From Rhodamnia argentea (Eukaryota; Streptophyta; Magnoliopsida; Myrtales; Myrtaceae): DNA of 64,000 nt. Each line of letters begins with the position of its first letter. Position 1 is the stretch's first letter. Positions 53,529 to 64,000 of this stretch are shown piece by piece. The DNA is taken from contig NC_063151.1 in the NCBI RefSeq assembly GCF_020921035.1, positions 2,914,001-2,978,000 of the forward strand, read 5' to 3'. A program made the position numbers and the translations under genes. A model generated the notes under the pieces. That model saw only the letters and a list, made by a program, of their open reading frames with translations, did not search any database and had not been told where the DNA came from.

Positions 53529-54422
53529 ATGCCATTGGGATTGATACTAGGGTTGGGAAGGGCATTTAGGAGGAAGCGTACATCATCGCTTGATATTCTT
53601 TCTTCAAAACGTGCTCCAAGAAATTACTACAAGGGAAAGAATTGCATACCAACTGGGTTTCACACACGCAAAGGTTTGTATACTTTTCTTTTCTTTTGCT
53701 CTATGTTGTAGGGCCCCAGAATGCTGAAGTATATAATGGAAATTTTGCTCCTGCTTTGAATCTATATTGCTGTCCTTAAGATAACATGTAGATTATGGAT
53801 TACCATTCTTAGTATGTATCGTTATGTCATGTTATGGATGACATGAAGTTGAAGTGTAGAAGATATAGGTTCATGGTTCCTGATTTACATACTGGAAGTA
53901 CGAGCACAGTGTGGTCGCGCTTATTTCAGGCGAAAGGCCTTCTTCTTATCACTGTGCACATCCTTCCTATGAAGAGGAAAAAATAAATGAGTATCCTCCG
54001 TTGATTGGCCCTTGTCCACCTGCTAACTGTTTCTTTCGGCATGAATAGTGTACTTTATATTCAGTTGGTATCTTCGGCACAAGTTAAACCATTCCTTTTT
54101 TCATGGGTCGAAAGTTAAACCATTCCAAATGTCATTTTATTGCAGGTGGATATGTTGTGATGCAGGAGAAACTACCAAACTATGTAGTTCCTGATTTGAC
54201 TGACTTCAAGGTAGCCTTAAAGCTCGTTAGTCCCTATCCTCCCCATGCCCTCCCCTGAACATCCCAACATCCTGGAGTTAACAAATAAAGCGAGTGACAT
54301 GCATTTCTATTATGAGTGTCTCTAAACAAATTCGCCATGCTTGTTTCTTGCAGCTGAAACCTTATGTGTCTCAATGCCCAAGAGAAGTCAAAACTACCAA
54401 GGGCACCGATGCAGCTAAATAG
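53529..54422 (+). CDS. MRPL41: Mitochondrial large-subunit ribosomal protein mL41
   Basis: Three exons (53529-53673, 54146-54210, 54354-54422) with GT-AG junctions give 92 residues. The N-terminus is basic and amphipathic (MPLGLILGLGRAFRRKRTSS), as for a mitochondrial protein. The conserved core includes LDILSSKRAPRNYYKGKNC, TGFHTRKGGYVVMQEKLPNY and VVPDLTDFKLKPYVSQC. This is the MRP-L27/mL41 family signature, and the length is typical for plants (about 90-100). mL41 is a structural protein of the mitoribosomal large subunit. A splice acceptor lies 28 bp upstream of the ATG, so the 5' UTR is probably spliced. No defect is seen. Confidence 0.94.
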
Positions 54423-56983
54423 ACTAAGAGCCATAAAAGGTACATTTTCTGCCGACCTTTTTCATTCCATCTTTTTCTTTTACATCTTTGCCCTTTTTTT
54501 TCTTTGTTTCTGTTTTGACTTTGAAAGTCATTGCGATGGATTCTATTTCAAAGCCAGAAATCTACCTTAGCATTGTCAATCGATACTTCATCAGATTAAG
54601 ATTATTTTCTCATTCTTGGTCACCTTGAAAGTGGTTTATTCTAGTAAGTCTTTGGGCGCCAATTGAACTTTTGAATAACCGAAAATGTGGTTACAGTGCC
54701 CTATCACCGTACCAATATCCTAGCTAGCGTAGCATGCTTGAAATATGTTTCATACTGGGAAAAACTGCTAAATAATGAGGTTGCACCTTTTCCTTTATGT
54801 GGGGAAGAGGATGGAATTCAGCTATTGGATTTCTCGTTCCTGTTCCATTTCTTCAAACCCAAGTTCTAGATAAGTGAAGATGAAGGGAAGGCTTTTGTAT
54901 CGTTGAAGAAATGGCTGGTGACAACTCATTAAAGATTCTTGGGATTTGACCTTAATAGAAAGAATATAATGTAGCAGGATGACATTGTCAATTTCATCGT
55001 AGAAGTTAAGAAAGCGAAAATTGAGAAAAAATAGTTGAAACAAATGGTTGCTTTTATTAGATGCTGAACATGTATGACAGGGGACGATTTCTTTACAGTG
55101 AATACAGTAGATAGTTCCATAAAGGAAAGGCGAAACACCCTATTAAATAGGCTCGAATGGTGTGGGACTGGTCTAAAGTTGTTTGTGTTTGATTGGGTTG
55201 TGATTGATGATTGAACACAAGTGTTACTTCACCTGCTAAGTTATAGCGTAGTTTCACGTATTATATTGATCTCAGAACTTGTGTTGGTGATCTTATGTTG
55301 GTTAACCTTAAATTAAAAATGTTTCACTGAAACCTCTTTGGATGGTTCTTCCAAAGGGAAATGATGCGTGATGGCATTCAAGGCATACTGCAGAAGATTT
55401 CTAGAGAACCTTGGAAGTTATGCTTTTTTCTTTCTTTTTTGGCTTGGAGAATGATGTCTCAAACAAATTTTATTGACCTTTTTGTGGCCACTAAGTTAAT
55501 GACTTTACTTGCTCCAATCTTATTAGGAATTGTGAAGAATAACATAGATGAAACTGTGTCATAGGGCAGCCTTTATACATGTCGATATGGTTATGATTAT
55601 TGAACCAATGTCCTTTTGGACCTTTTGAAATAAAATCTTTTTTAACTGTAATGGCACAGTATCAATCTATCAACCCCATCATTACTAATTTTGGTAGTTT
55701 GCAGGGGCATCAATTCTATCAGCGAGAGTGGACCATTGTACGATTGCTGCAATCCTTGAAGTCATGGCCAAAATATTATCAGCACACGACGAGTGTCAGC
55801 ATGAAATAATGGTCACTGTTTCTTTTTCAGAGTGCATCGTGTTGTTTCGGTAGAGAAATGCGGTGTCGCTAGATCGTGATACCATTATGTCTTGTGGTGC
55901 TATGCGTGTCCGCCACTGGAAAAGATGACGATGCTGCCAAGGATGTAGTTAGAACATCCCATCGAAATGCTCTCGCTAGGCATATGCAAGTATCTTTTAT
56001 TTTCGAACTTGAGCTGCTTTTCATGTAAGAGGTAAAAGCACGTCTACAAGATCGTAGGAAGAGTTGCACTTTAGAATTTAAACTCGTGGGCTGAGTATGG
56101 AAACCTTATTTTTGTTCTGAGCGTGGCTTTTCTAGTGTCGTCGTGTGAGCTGAATGTGACAAGCCTACTTCACTACAACCTCGATCGAACTGTCCAGCCC
56201 AAAACGATGGCTAGCAACCAGATTGGCTTGTCCCAACATTCTGGTCTATGAAGCGTTATTTGAATCCCCAACCAAAATTGCCTGATCCAAAGGACGGGTA
56301 ACATTCGACCCAAAAAAAAAAGAAAAGGGCGGGTAATAAGCTAATTTAGCTGATTTTTTCTACTGCTTTTGTCAATACTATCGTTGACAGAGTTCTTAAG
56401 CCCACAATAATTGGATAGACATTGCCCGATAGATCATCTGAGATGGAAAACCGTTGGTGATAAAGAAAATACGATTAAAACATTGTCTAGTCGTGAGACC
56501 CAAAATAGGCTTCATAACAAAATAATGAACGTTTGCAACTTTTAATACTCTAATTTTGTTGGGGATGCGTGTTATTACTGTTTGCAGATCAAAATGTTTC
56601 TATTCTGTACAGTTGAGAAATGCTTCAAGAACACTTCTTAACGAGGATTTTTTTTTTTTCCCGAAGTGATTGACTTGATCAAATATAACGTGTCTGTGTA
56701 ATTTCTGACGCTCGGCAGTAAGATGTTTCGCCGAATTACTTTTCTTAGTTTCCACTTCATCGGTTTTCCTTGTGCTATCATTATTTTTATCAAACATGTC
56801 TTTATTAGGGTTAGGTAAGCCAAGATCAGAATTCCTAAAGACCCTTGACAAATTCCTTCTGGCTTGGTCTTGTCGATCATGATAGTGATGTGAAGTGAAT
56901 TAGTAAACGAGTCAATGAAATCCCACTTCAAAACCAACTTTCCCACTTCTTCCACCAACCCCACTTTTTTCGTTTTTGCTTCG

Positions 56984-57013
56984 ATTATTATTATTATTAT
57001 TATTATTATTATT
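56984..57013. repeat. (ATT)10 microsatellite
   Basis: Ten uninterrupted ATT units in A/T-rich intergenic DNA. Confidence 0.95.
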
Positions 57014-59139
57014 TGGTTATTAAACCATATAAATTACCGATTAATGATCTGATGCCACTAAGGATTAGTGTCTCCATCTCTCAAAATTTAGTGGACTTTG
57101 AACGGCCACACCTTCTTAGAATGGACGGTACACGTCAATTCAAGTGTGAAGTGTGTAAGCAATGTAATCATAGATGGGTGAATAATGTATATATGGATGG
57201 TGCTTGTGCACCCGAATTCTTGCCTATGCTAGATCGTTGCCGTGTTTTGATTACATAGACGTGGACCACCTATTTCTTGATATCTTCTTAATCTTCAACT
57301 CAAATTATAATAAATCAAACATACGATGACAGATTCGTGAGAAGGTATTGATACATATGTCTATCTGAAAATGTAATTTACTATTTGTTCGATGAAATAT
57401 TTTCGATGGATCATAGAGCACTTTACTAACTCCACTAATACATTGCCAAAAATTCGGTTTCTAAAGTTGGAGATGTATGACCGATAGACAATGGTTGAAA
57501 AGTCCTTAATTGATGGAAAAAGCTTGTTAATTGCCGAAGTTTACTAACCAATGACTTCATAATGATGCTCTGAGAAGGTGGTAAAACAACACGGACCACG
57601 TCGGTCACACTACATTTCAAGAAACTTTTAGGCATTCCCATGGCAACTCTAACCATTCTCTCTCCACCGACTTTGCTTACCCTATATTAGATCCGATTAG
57701 CCATTGCTCAACCGTGCCGGTTTCGCGAAAAGCGAAAGAACGAAAGGATACTCTAAGTTCCAACTACACGATACGATGTAACCTATATCTTTTTTTTTTC
57801 TTTTTTAACATTCAAATGGCTTTAACCAAGTACCTTCGATTCATAATCTTGAGAACTTGTGGACCTCCAAGCCTGTGTGCATCCTTCCTTTGAAAAAACT
57901 TTCCTAGTGGACATTGACCCATTAGACCCTAAGTCAGCCTCAGTGCGCACCGAGCGATGATGACTACTTTGGTGGCTTCCACGTTTCCATATGGTGCTGA
58001 TTTAGGGGTAGAAATTGCCCTAAACGGCCTATTGGCCTCTGCTAAAATTGCCGGTCCAATTCATCTTCAGTGACCCCCCGGAGAGATTAATGAAAGCCTT
58101 GACAAAGACCAAAGAGGCAAAGACCCCGTTGGCGTCAAAGGAAAGAGACATACACATGGAGAGCCATTCACGCCACGAGACGGTGGCGGTTTGAACAGGT
58201 TTGGTTTTTCCAGCCTTTCAATTCCATTGACTTCTTCGACAAAATATACAGCAAACACCGGTTTACAAGGTAGAACGGGTTTACAAGAGCTGCTACGTAC
58301 CAAGTCAAGCGTCGGACCGTGCGTGATACTTTCAGACAAGTGGGGCCATTTTCCGAGAATTTCGACGCGTCATTTTGTAAACCGATTTTAGCGAGCATAG
58401 TATTATTTTTTTTCCCGAACTAAGCATATGACGATATTAAAAGCTCGAGGTAAGTCCTCCGCCTGACTAAAATCCTCGTCGATCATCTTAAAATACTTAA
58501 ACATTTCGATACTTTATGTTCCACGTACGGTGAGAGAGAGAGAGAGTGATTATCGAGTGATATATAATTTGCAGCCGGCACTTGAGCATTTCTTTTGAAT
58601 GGCACATAGATTAAGACGAACCGTCGAAACGACATACTTATAGCTATTCCCTCAATGCGCTCGAGACTAAGTCTCACCTTTTTATGCAAATCGAATGGAA
58701 GCAAATTAAAAGTTGCCCATCGTTTGAATAAACAGGGCGTTATGAATCGCGCTAATCGATATTCGATGTATATCCCCACTCCCTTAAGCGATCTAAAACA
58801 TACTTATGTAAAATTGAATTACATGAAAATCTCACTTTTTAAAACAAGAAAATATAGATCACTCTATGGTCTCGTTTTATTCCATGACCCCGAATCTTCA
58901 GGTGGATTTTCATTCCAAGTATTACTATTAATATGGATTTGCAAAAAAAAAAGGAAAAAAGAAAAAGAATTGGCCTTGTAGAGAAGAATACTTCTCACTG
59001 GTTTTGGCGATCGACGGCCGACGATCGAGGAAACGGCGATGGAGTTGAGTTTTTGATAGTTTTGTAGTAGCAAGAACGTGGAATCATAATCTTAATACTA
59101 AAGACCTTTATTATCTACAAAATGCAGCCAAAACCAGGA

Positions 59140-59925
59140 GGAGAAAAACTGGGTTTGCTATAGTTTAGTGACGAGCTCCCCGTTTTATGGAACATTTTCC
59201 TTAAAATTTGCACGATTACCGAACTCAAAATAACAGGAGGAGTCCATCGAATCCTCAAGACAATCGATTATTTTCGAAACTTAATCAAGGAGCATCAATA
59301 ATCCTATGCCCACCCGCCAACTCCAATGAAGATGACAAGGGACTCATCAGTCGTGTGCCTGATTTCGTTTCTTGCAGAAAGTGAAGTGGTGTCATATGCG
59401 GCGTCTGTTCAGTCACATCCCTAAACTTGATTACGTCTAATCTAGTTTTCATACTAATTATCAGCAAGTTTGCCATCTCTTTACGGAACGATCCTTCGTG
59501 AATCGATTAATTTTCTAATCGCCCGAACACCGAAAAGTGAAAAAAAAAAAATGGTTCTTTCTAAATAATTTCTCTTCGGACAAACGGATCACGGACATCA
59601 ATCGTAAGCGACGAGAAACAAAAGGAAAACAAAAAAAGGGGTTGCTAGTTTACTAATGAGCTTCTCGCTCGGCCGTGCATGTGGAACGTTTCTTTAAGGT
59701 AACGACAGGGACCTATCGAATTTTCGAGACAATTTAACCATTTCGAAACTTTCTCGAGAAGCATGAATAGCCCTATATGCCCGTCAACTCCGATGAAGCT
59801 GACAAAGGGACTCGCGATCATGTGCCAAAGTTCGTTTCTTGAAGAAGATGAAGAGTGCATGTAGCTTTCATACTTATTACCAATAATTTCGCCATCTTGT
59901 AGCGTCTTTTCCAAACCCCAATACA
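59140..59925. repeat. Two diverged direct copies of a segment of about 300-350 bp
   Basis: Segments at about 59140-59490 and 59635-59925 share the same ordered words in the same orientation: 'gaacattttccttaa/gaacgtttctttaa', 'cgaatcctcaagacaat/cgaattttcgagacaat', 'caactccaatgaagatgac/caactccgatgaagctgac' and 'ttcgtttcttg'. Small indels separate them. Minus-strand frames are open in parts of both copies, but they encode nothing I recognise and are not conserved between copies. Confidence 0.65.
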
Positions 59926-60007
59926 CGCCCATCAATACCCTAATGAAAAATAATTTGGGTGGAGTCGGTTTCATACTTCATTTCCAACCGATGAACGCAA
60001 TAATTTC

Positions 60008-60595
60008 GAGAAAAAAAATACGAAAGAAGTCCTAAATCTATTATGTTTTTTATCAAAAAAGTCTTAAACCTTTTATATTTGTATCAATTGAGTTCCATTT
60101 GACCTTTTGGCCGGAAATCGTTAACGTTAACGTCGGCTATCCAACATGACGCGATCTACTCTGACTTTGACATTTTTTTAATAATATTTCAATTCTTTTT
60201 AGTTTTTTTTGTTCTTTTTCTTTCTTTTCTTTTCTGTTCTGTGCTATACTTCTTCTTTTTGTGCTGTGGACCGGCGAGGCCACAACATCCAGATTGGGGG
60301 CGAGGGCCTTGCAACCCTCGTTTGTGGCCAGCAGCCCTCTCCGGCCTCATCCAAAAAAAATAATAATAAAGAGCAGAAAGGAAAAAGAAAGAAACAGAAA
60401 AATTTTATTAGAAATGTAAAAAAAAAAAATATTTAAAATCTCAACGTTGGGGCCAACCGTGCTATATCGGCCAGCGTCTATTCCAATAATTTTCGATCAA
60501 AATTGTCAAATGAATTCAATTGGTACCGGCCAAAAAGATTTAGGACTGATTACGTACAAGTGCAATAGATTTACATATTTTTTTTCACTTTTCCC
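60008..60595. mobile_element. Mutator-type MITE of the 'CAAAAAGTCCTAAACC' family, with GC-rich core
   Basis: The left arm carries AAGTCCTAAATCTATT and 'ttgtatcaattgagttcc'. The right arm has the reversed counterparts (GATTTAGGACTGATT, 'tacaagtgcaatagattta'). Next to the ends are matching GTTAACGTCGGCTATCC and GGCCAGCGTC words. The centre contains the GC-rich GGCGAGG / GCAACCCTCG core flanked by poly-pyrimidine and poly-purine arms. Limits are approximate, and no duplication was read. Confidence 0.6.
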
Positions 60596-61404
60596 CCAAT
60601 ATTTCCCCCCACTGATCTCGAGCTACAACTTTGTACTAATCTAATCTACACCCGTGCCCATTGACCTTCTCCAACCATGAATTTTCAATTGCCCTAGCCC
60701 CACGCACAAATGCAAGCCACGTGGCTTCTGCCGAGTGCCAATGCCTTTCCTAGGAAGCACGTCATTGGAATGCCACCTTACAAGGGAACCCGACCATGCC
60801 ATGGCGGACATCTTCGCACGTAATCATGTGATTTGACCTAAGTCTTTTGCATTATTTTTGCACTAATCCCTCCCTTTTCCCCCATCTTTTAAAGCTTTCG
60901 TCCTCGCTTCGGACTTAGTGCTGTACACGCCACTTGCGAGGCCAATCGGGCATATATCTACGTCCACGGATTTGTTGAACATTTTTGTACATTGAACTAT
61001 AGTGCCGTTCACGAACATGCCGCAGATTTTTCTATTTTGGCCTACACATCTAACCAATCCGTTTCTTTTTTTTTTTTTTTTTTAAAGATGGTTTTTTCGA
61101 TCGATAAGTGTCATAAAGTCGTTCCGAATGTCTTGTTTTCCTATCGCTTATAATAACATAATAATGCTTTTATCAATTTACCGCTGTTAACGATTATCGT
61201 AAAGGCATTCGTCAATCATAACCGATAAAGAGAGACTTTCCGTCCTCAATATGCCGTGATGCACAACATGAGAAAAACGGCATTTTGGATATAACAAAAC
61301 TATCTATTTGGGCATTCAACAAGTGCCCTAAGATGCTTGTTAATAAAAACCTCATGAAAAAGAAGGGGAAATGCGGATAGCTTGTCCCTAAACAGATAAT
61401 TGGA
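60596..61404. other. Gene-free stretch
   Basis: No gene. It contains the 14-bp palindrome with a G-box at 60714-60727 and a long poly-T near 61065. Confidence 0.5.
60714..60727. promoter_or_regulatory. Perfect 14-bp palindrome containing a G-box
   Basis: AAGCCACGTGGCTT is its own reverse complement and contains the G-box core CACGTG with GCC/GGC flanks, a strong in-vitro site for bZIP and bHLH factors (established). No gene is recognised nearby, so a function is not supported. Confidence 0.4.
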
Positions 61405-61752
61405 GGGAAAATTATTCAAAAAATCATAAACATATTGTACCGTGGTCAATTCAGTCATAAACATTTCAGTTGTGCTAATTTAGTCATAAACATTTTAACG
61501 ATTTGCCAATGTAGTCATAAATCTATTCAATCGTGCCAATTTAGTCCTAAACTTTTTGATGATTTATTAATTTAATCATACACATTTCAATTATGCCAAT
61601 CTAATCCTAAACTTTTTAATGGTTTGGCATTATAGTCCCTCCGGTCAATCATCTAAATAATAGGTTGAAGATTGAAGTGGCAAATTTTCAAAAGGTTTAA
61701 GATTAAATTGATTGCCGTAAAATAGATTTAGGACTTTTTAGAAATTATCCTA
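61405..61752. mobile_element. Mutator-type MITE, 348 bp, with 8/9 target duplication
   Basis: The flanking nonamers ATAATTGGA (61396-61404) and ATAATTGGC (61753-61761) match at 8 of 9. The left end is GGGAAAATTATTCAAAAAAT; the reversed right end begins TAGGATAATTTCTAAAAAGT. The interior is an array of 'gtcataaacatttca/cctaaactttttgatg' repeats. This is the best-delimited copy of the 'CAAAAAGTCC' family in the window. Confidence 0.75.
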
Positions 61753-63463
61753 ATAATTGGCACATGCAAGCGCATAGCCTTGCCATCATTAGTTAATGCA
61801 ATTCAATGTGGCCATGCATTATCTTGAGATCCACACTGTGGTGTCCTCCCATTTTTTCAGCTGAGCGAGCATTGATTGGCGATTTTTGGTCAATGCAAGA
61901 GCAGACGTAAGGCAGCTTTCTCCCTCTTAAATACTAATAAGAGCTCCGGCTAAAGAGCAATCTCTTCTAGGCATTAGGGCTTCGTAGGGTATTATTGTTC
62001 ATGGATCAAATCAATTCATTTCTCACTTATCAAAGAGATAAATAAGTACTTGCTCAATTAGAATGTCTTCACCGGCCTAAAAGGAAAGAGGGAAAAGGCA
62101 TAAATCGGAGTGTCTTCACCCAGGGAATCAACTTGCATGTTGCGCGAATATGTCACAGCCCATCGGCAATAAACGCCGCTTAAAAAGTTTAGTTCGATAC
62201 TACCTTAAGCATAGATTGGAAATGTGCTTACCTCGCGCATTGAGATCGAATCTCATTACCTTGTGATTTCTTGTTCAAAAATTGCCATTCTAACACATAA
62301 TAGAAAGTTCACTTCCGCTTGATTAAAATTGAAACACCTATTGTTTCCAAGAAAGCTATTAGATAAAGTCAAGTTCTTTAGTCCTATGCAGAAATCAAAG
62401 CTTGTTCTCATGTTAGATAGCTTAGAAAATTACTACTTTTTATGCACCTCGCAAAAGTTTTACTTTGAATAAATTAATATATAAATAACTCTCACTTTAT
62501 CTAATTGGTAAACGACAGGCCTCAAGTAAAGAACTGAAAAGAAGATTAGCCATATCTCTTTATCTGTACTGATAATTGGCTCTTCGTTCTAAGAAGAAAG
62601 ATCCCTACTAAACTTAAATATTAATCTTTGTTTAATTAATGCGGTGCCTATGATTTCTATAAACAAAATTATAAAATCCAGACAAATCACTATGACAATT
62701 CATAACTGTTTATGTTTCTAAATCACTTTCGTATCTAATTTATTAATGCGATCTTCCGGCAAATCGAAAATCATAAAAAATAAATTTGGATTATGCATTG
62801 AAAAGTGGTATAAAAAAATGGACACCATATGATATAGAGCTTCAAAGTATACATACCTCGAAAAACAGCTATTCGTACGAGTAATATTGGATGTGGTTTT
62901 GAGGAATCACGATCGTTACGCAACGGAGAAAGAGAATACGCAAGTTCTTCACTAGAAGAGACGATGCATCCCTTTTGCACTAAAGATTTTTTTACCCAAG
63001 ACATTTAGGGGTGTGCATCAACCATCACATCTTAAAATATTCTGTAATGAATCTATACACCTCGAGACGATTGTAAATTTAAAAAAAAAAACGTGGTTTA
63101 GTGACATAACATCATGCATCTAACACCATCTAAATAGTACTTTCAGGTAAAAAGAGCTTTTCCTTTTTTTTCCTTTCGATGTTTTTATGAATAGAAAATT
63201 TGTTTTTACAAATGACGTAGGCTGTCAATGTTAAACGAACTCATCATTGGGCCATCATTTTTATCTCATTTTACTGTACTTTTTTCCATAATCATACGAA
63301 GAAAGCATTTCGTATCTTACCCTGTTCGATCGAGTCAATCACGCCTCGACCGTATATTGAAATACCCGTTTGTGGTTACATCCCCGTCGTTGCACCAAGT
63401 TTTCCGTTTCCTATTAGCCCCGGTCTTCACGATGCTGGAGAATTTAGATTACAGCCAAAACTA

Positions 63464-63494
<31 letters not shown>

Positions 63495-63778
63495 GATTCT
63501 TCAAAAATGGAAAAAAATAAAAAAAGGCTTGAGACGTTCTTAAAAACCAACTCAGCGAAACCGAACGAGAAGCAAACTGAAGAGAGCACGCAGAGAAGCA
63601 AAGAAGCCCCGACGGGTTTCCACAGTTTCTCCTCCCTTTCGTCTCTCCCCGCCGGACCGCAATCCAAGAGCCTCCTGGTCCTCTCACGCGCTGTTCTCCT
63701 CGGCTGCGTCCGATGGCCGGCGCCGCCTGCTCCTCCGTCTCTCTTTAGGTTCCGAGGCCGGCTCCCCGAAGGGAGGCG
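61753..63778. other. Intergenic DNA and 5' leader of the right-edge gene
   Basis: A/T-rich and without a gene until about 63540, where a GC-rich leader begins. The in-frame ATG at 63713 stops at once (TAG at 63746), so it is a small uORF rather than the start. A (AAT)n microsatellite lies at 63464-63493. Confidence 0.55.
63464..63493. repeat. (AAT)10 microsatellite
   Basis: Uninterrupted AAT units about 285 bp upstream of the right-edge gene's ATG, probably in its promoter. Confidence 0.93.
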
Positions 63779-64000
63779 ATGACGAAGGCGATGGCCAAGC
63801 GGAGGCGACGAGCTCTGTCGCTGCTGCTCCGGAGGCTGCTGACGTGCGCCATATGCGCCGTCGCTACGGTCGCTCTGTTGTCCGGACACGTGCGCGTGCT
63901 TCCCTCGCCCGGAGTCGCCGGCGCTCCGCAGTTCTTGAAGGTGGCGACTCGCTCTCTTCAGCTCTCCTGGCATTGCTCTCTTTTCGTGCGGTTTTGGAGG
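63779..64000 (+). CDS. First exon of a type II membrane protein, possibly O-fucosyltransferase-like (truncated by window edge)
   Basis: The ATG at 63779 opens a frame with a short basic N-terminus (MTKAMAKRRRRALSLLLRR), one hydrophobic anchor (LLTCAICAVATVALLSG) and a short stem (HVRVLPSPGVAGAPQFLK). This is the layout of Golgi type II glycosyltransferases, with the catalytic domain expected downstream. The similarity to plant O-fucosyltransferase-family N-termini is from memory and weak. A possible splice donor follows FLK at 63941 (AAG|GTGGCG), after which the sequence looks like intron, but the frame stays open to the window end. The exon end is therefore uncertain. Confidence 0.55.
   Translation, partial: MTKAMAKRRRRALSLLLRRLLTCAICAVATVALLSGHVRVLPSPGVAGAPQFLKVATRSLQLSWHCSLFVRFWR

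Larger units (their letters stand above)
54423..60007. other. Long gene-free stretch downstream of mL41
   Basis: The mL41 3' UTR begins at 54423. Between 54.6 and 56.1 kb composition is balanced and exon-like short frames occur (55361-55564, 55600-55809), but I recognise none. Beyond 56.3 kb the DNA is A/T-rich with a (ATT)n microsatellite and diverged duplicated segments (59140-59925). No gene can be supported. Confidence 0.5.

Noticed and set aside
63461-63973. 170-codon minus-strand frame with an Ile run
   Set aside because: It is antisense to the right-edge first exon and ends in a translated AAT microsatellite.

Overview
This is nuclear DNA from a flowering plant, most likely a woody eudicot. 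The evidence is GT-AG introns of 70 bp to about 3 kb, plant-only gene families (ATL RING-H2, HD-Zip I, phytocystatin), CT-rich 5' leaders, telo-box promoters and many short non-autonomous transposons. The repeat families look like those I associate with Myrtaceae, but that is only an impression. All exon models were built by eye from reading frame, splice sites and family resemblance.

Layout. At the left edge is the start of an ATL6/ATL31-like RING-H2 E3 ligase gene on the minus strand (1-356), followed by about 11 kb without a convincing gene. A second RING-H2 ligase, ATL51-54-like and intronless, lies on the minus strand at 11694-12842. From 15 to 17.3 kb there are three well-delimited MITEs (PIF/Harbinger, hAT and Mutator types). 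Next come a five-exon gene for a probable plastid membrane protein (19290-21139) and an intronless secreted phytocystatin (21904-22260). At 23090-25971 is a three-level nest of transposons whose innermost member is a Pack-MULE carrying a decayed fragment of a triose-phosphate/nucleotide-sugar translocator-like gene.

From 26.8 to 44.3 kb, three genes lie on the plus strand: a six-exon coiled-coil protein (26877-30391) with a tandem duplication in its second intron, a complete 15-exon queuine tRNA-ribosyltransferase catalytic subunit (31751-38891), and an HD-Zip class I transcription factor (43068-44282). The 45-53 kb stretch holds further MITEs, GC-rich exon-like islands that I cannot assign, and a decayed pentatricopeptide-repeat fragment. 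Mitochondrial ribosomal protein mL41 (53529-54422, three exons) follows; its 5' leader may begin near 50.2 kb. From 54.4 to 63.8 kb I see only repeats and intergenic DNA. The window ends in the first exon of a type II membrane protein, possibly a glycosyltransferase (63779 onward).

The genes do not form a pathway. This is ordinary plant gene space with independent genes. The most informative features are the nested transposons with intact target-site duplications, the captured transporter fragment, the complete plant QTRT1, the cystatin with an altered inhibitory loop, and the uncharacterised plastid protein.
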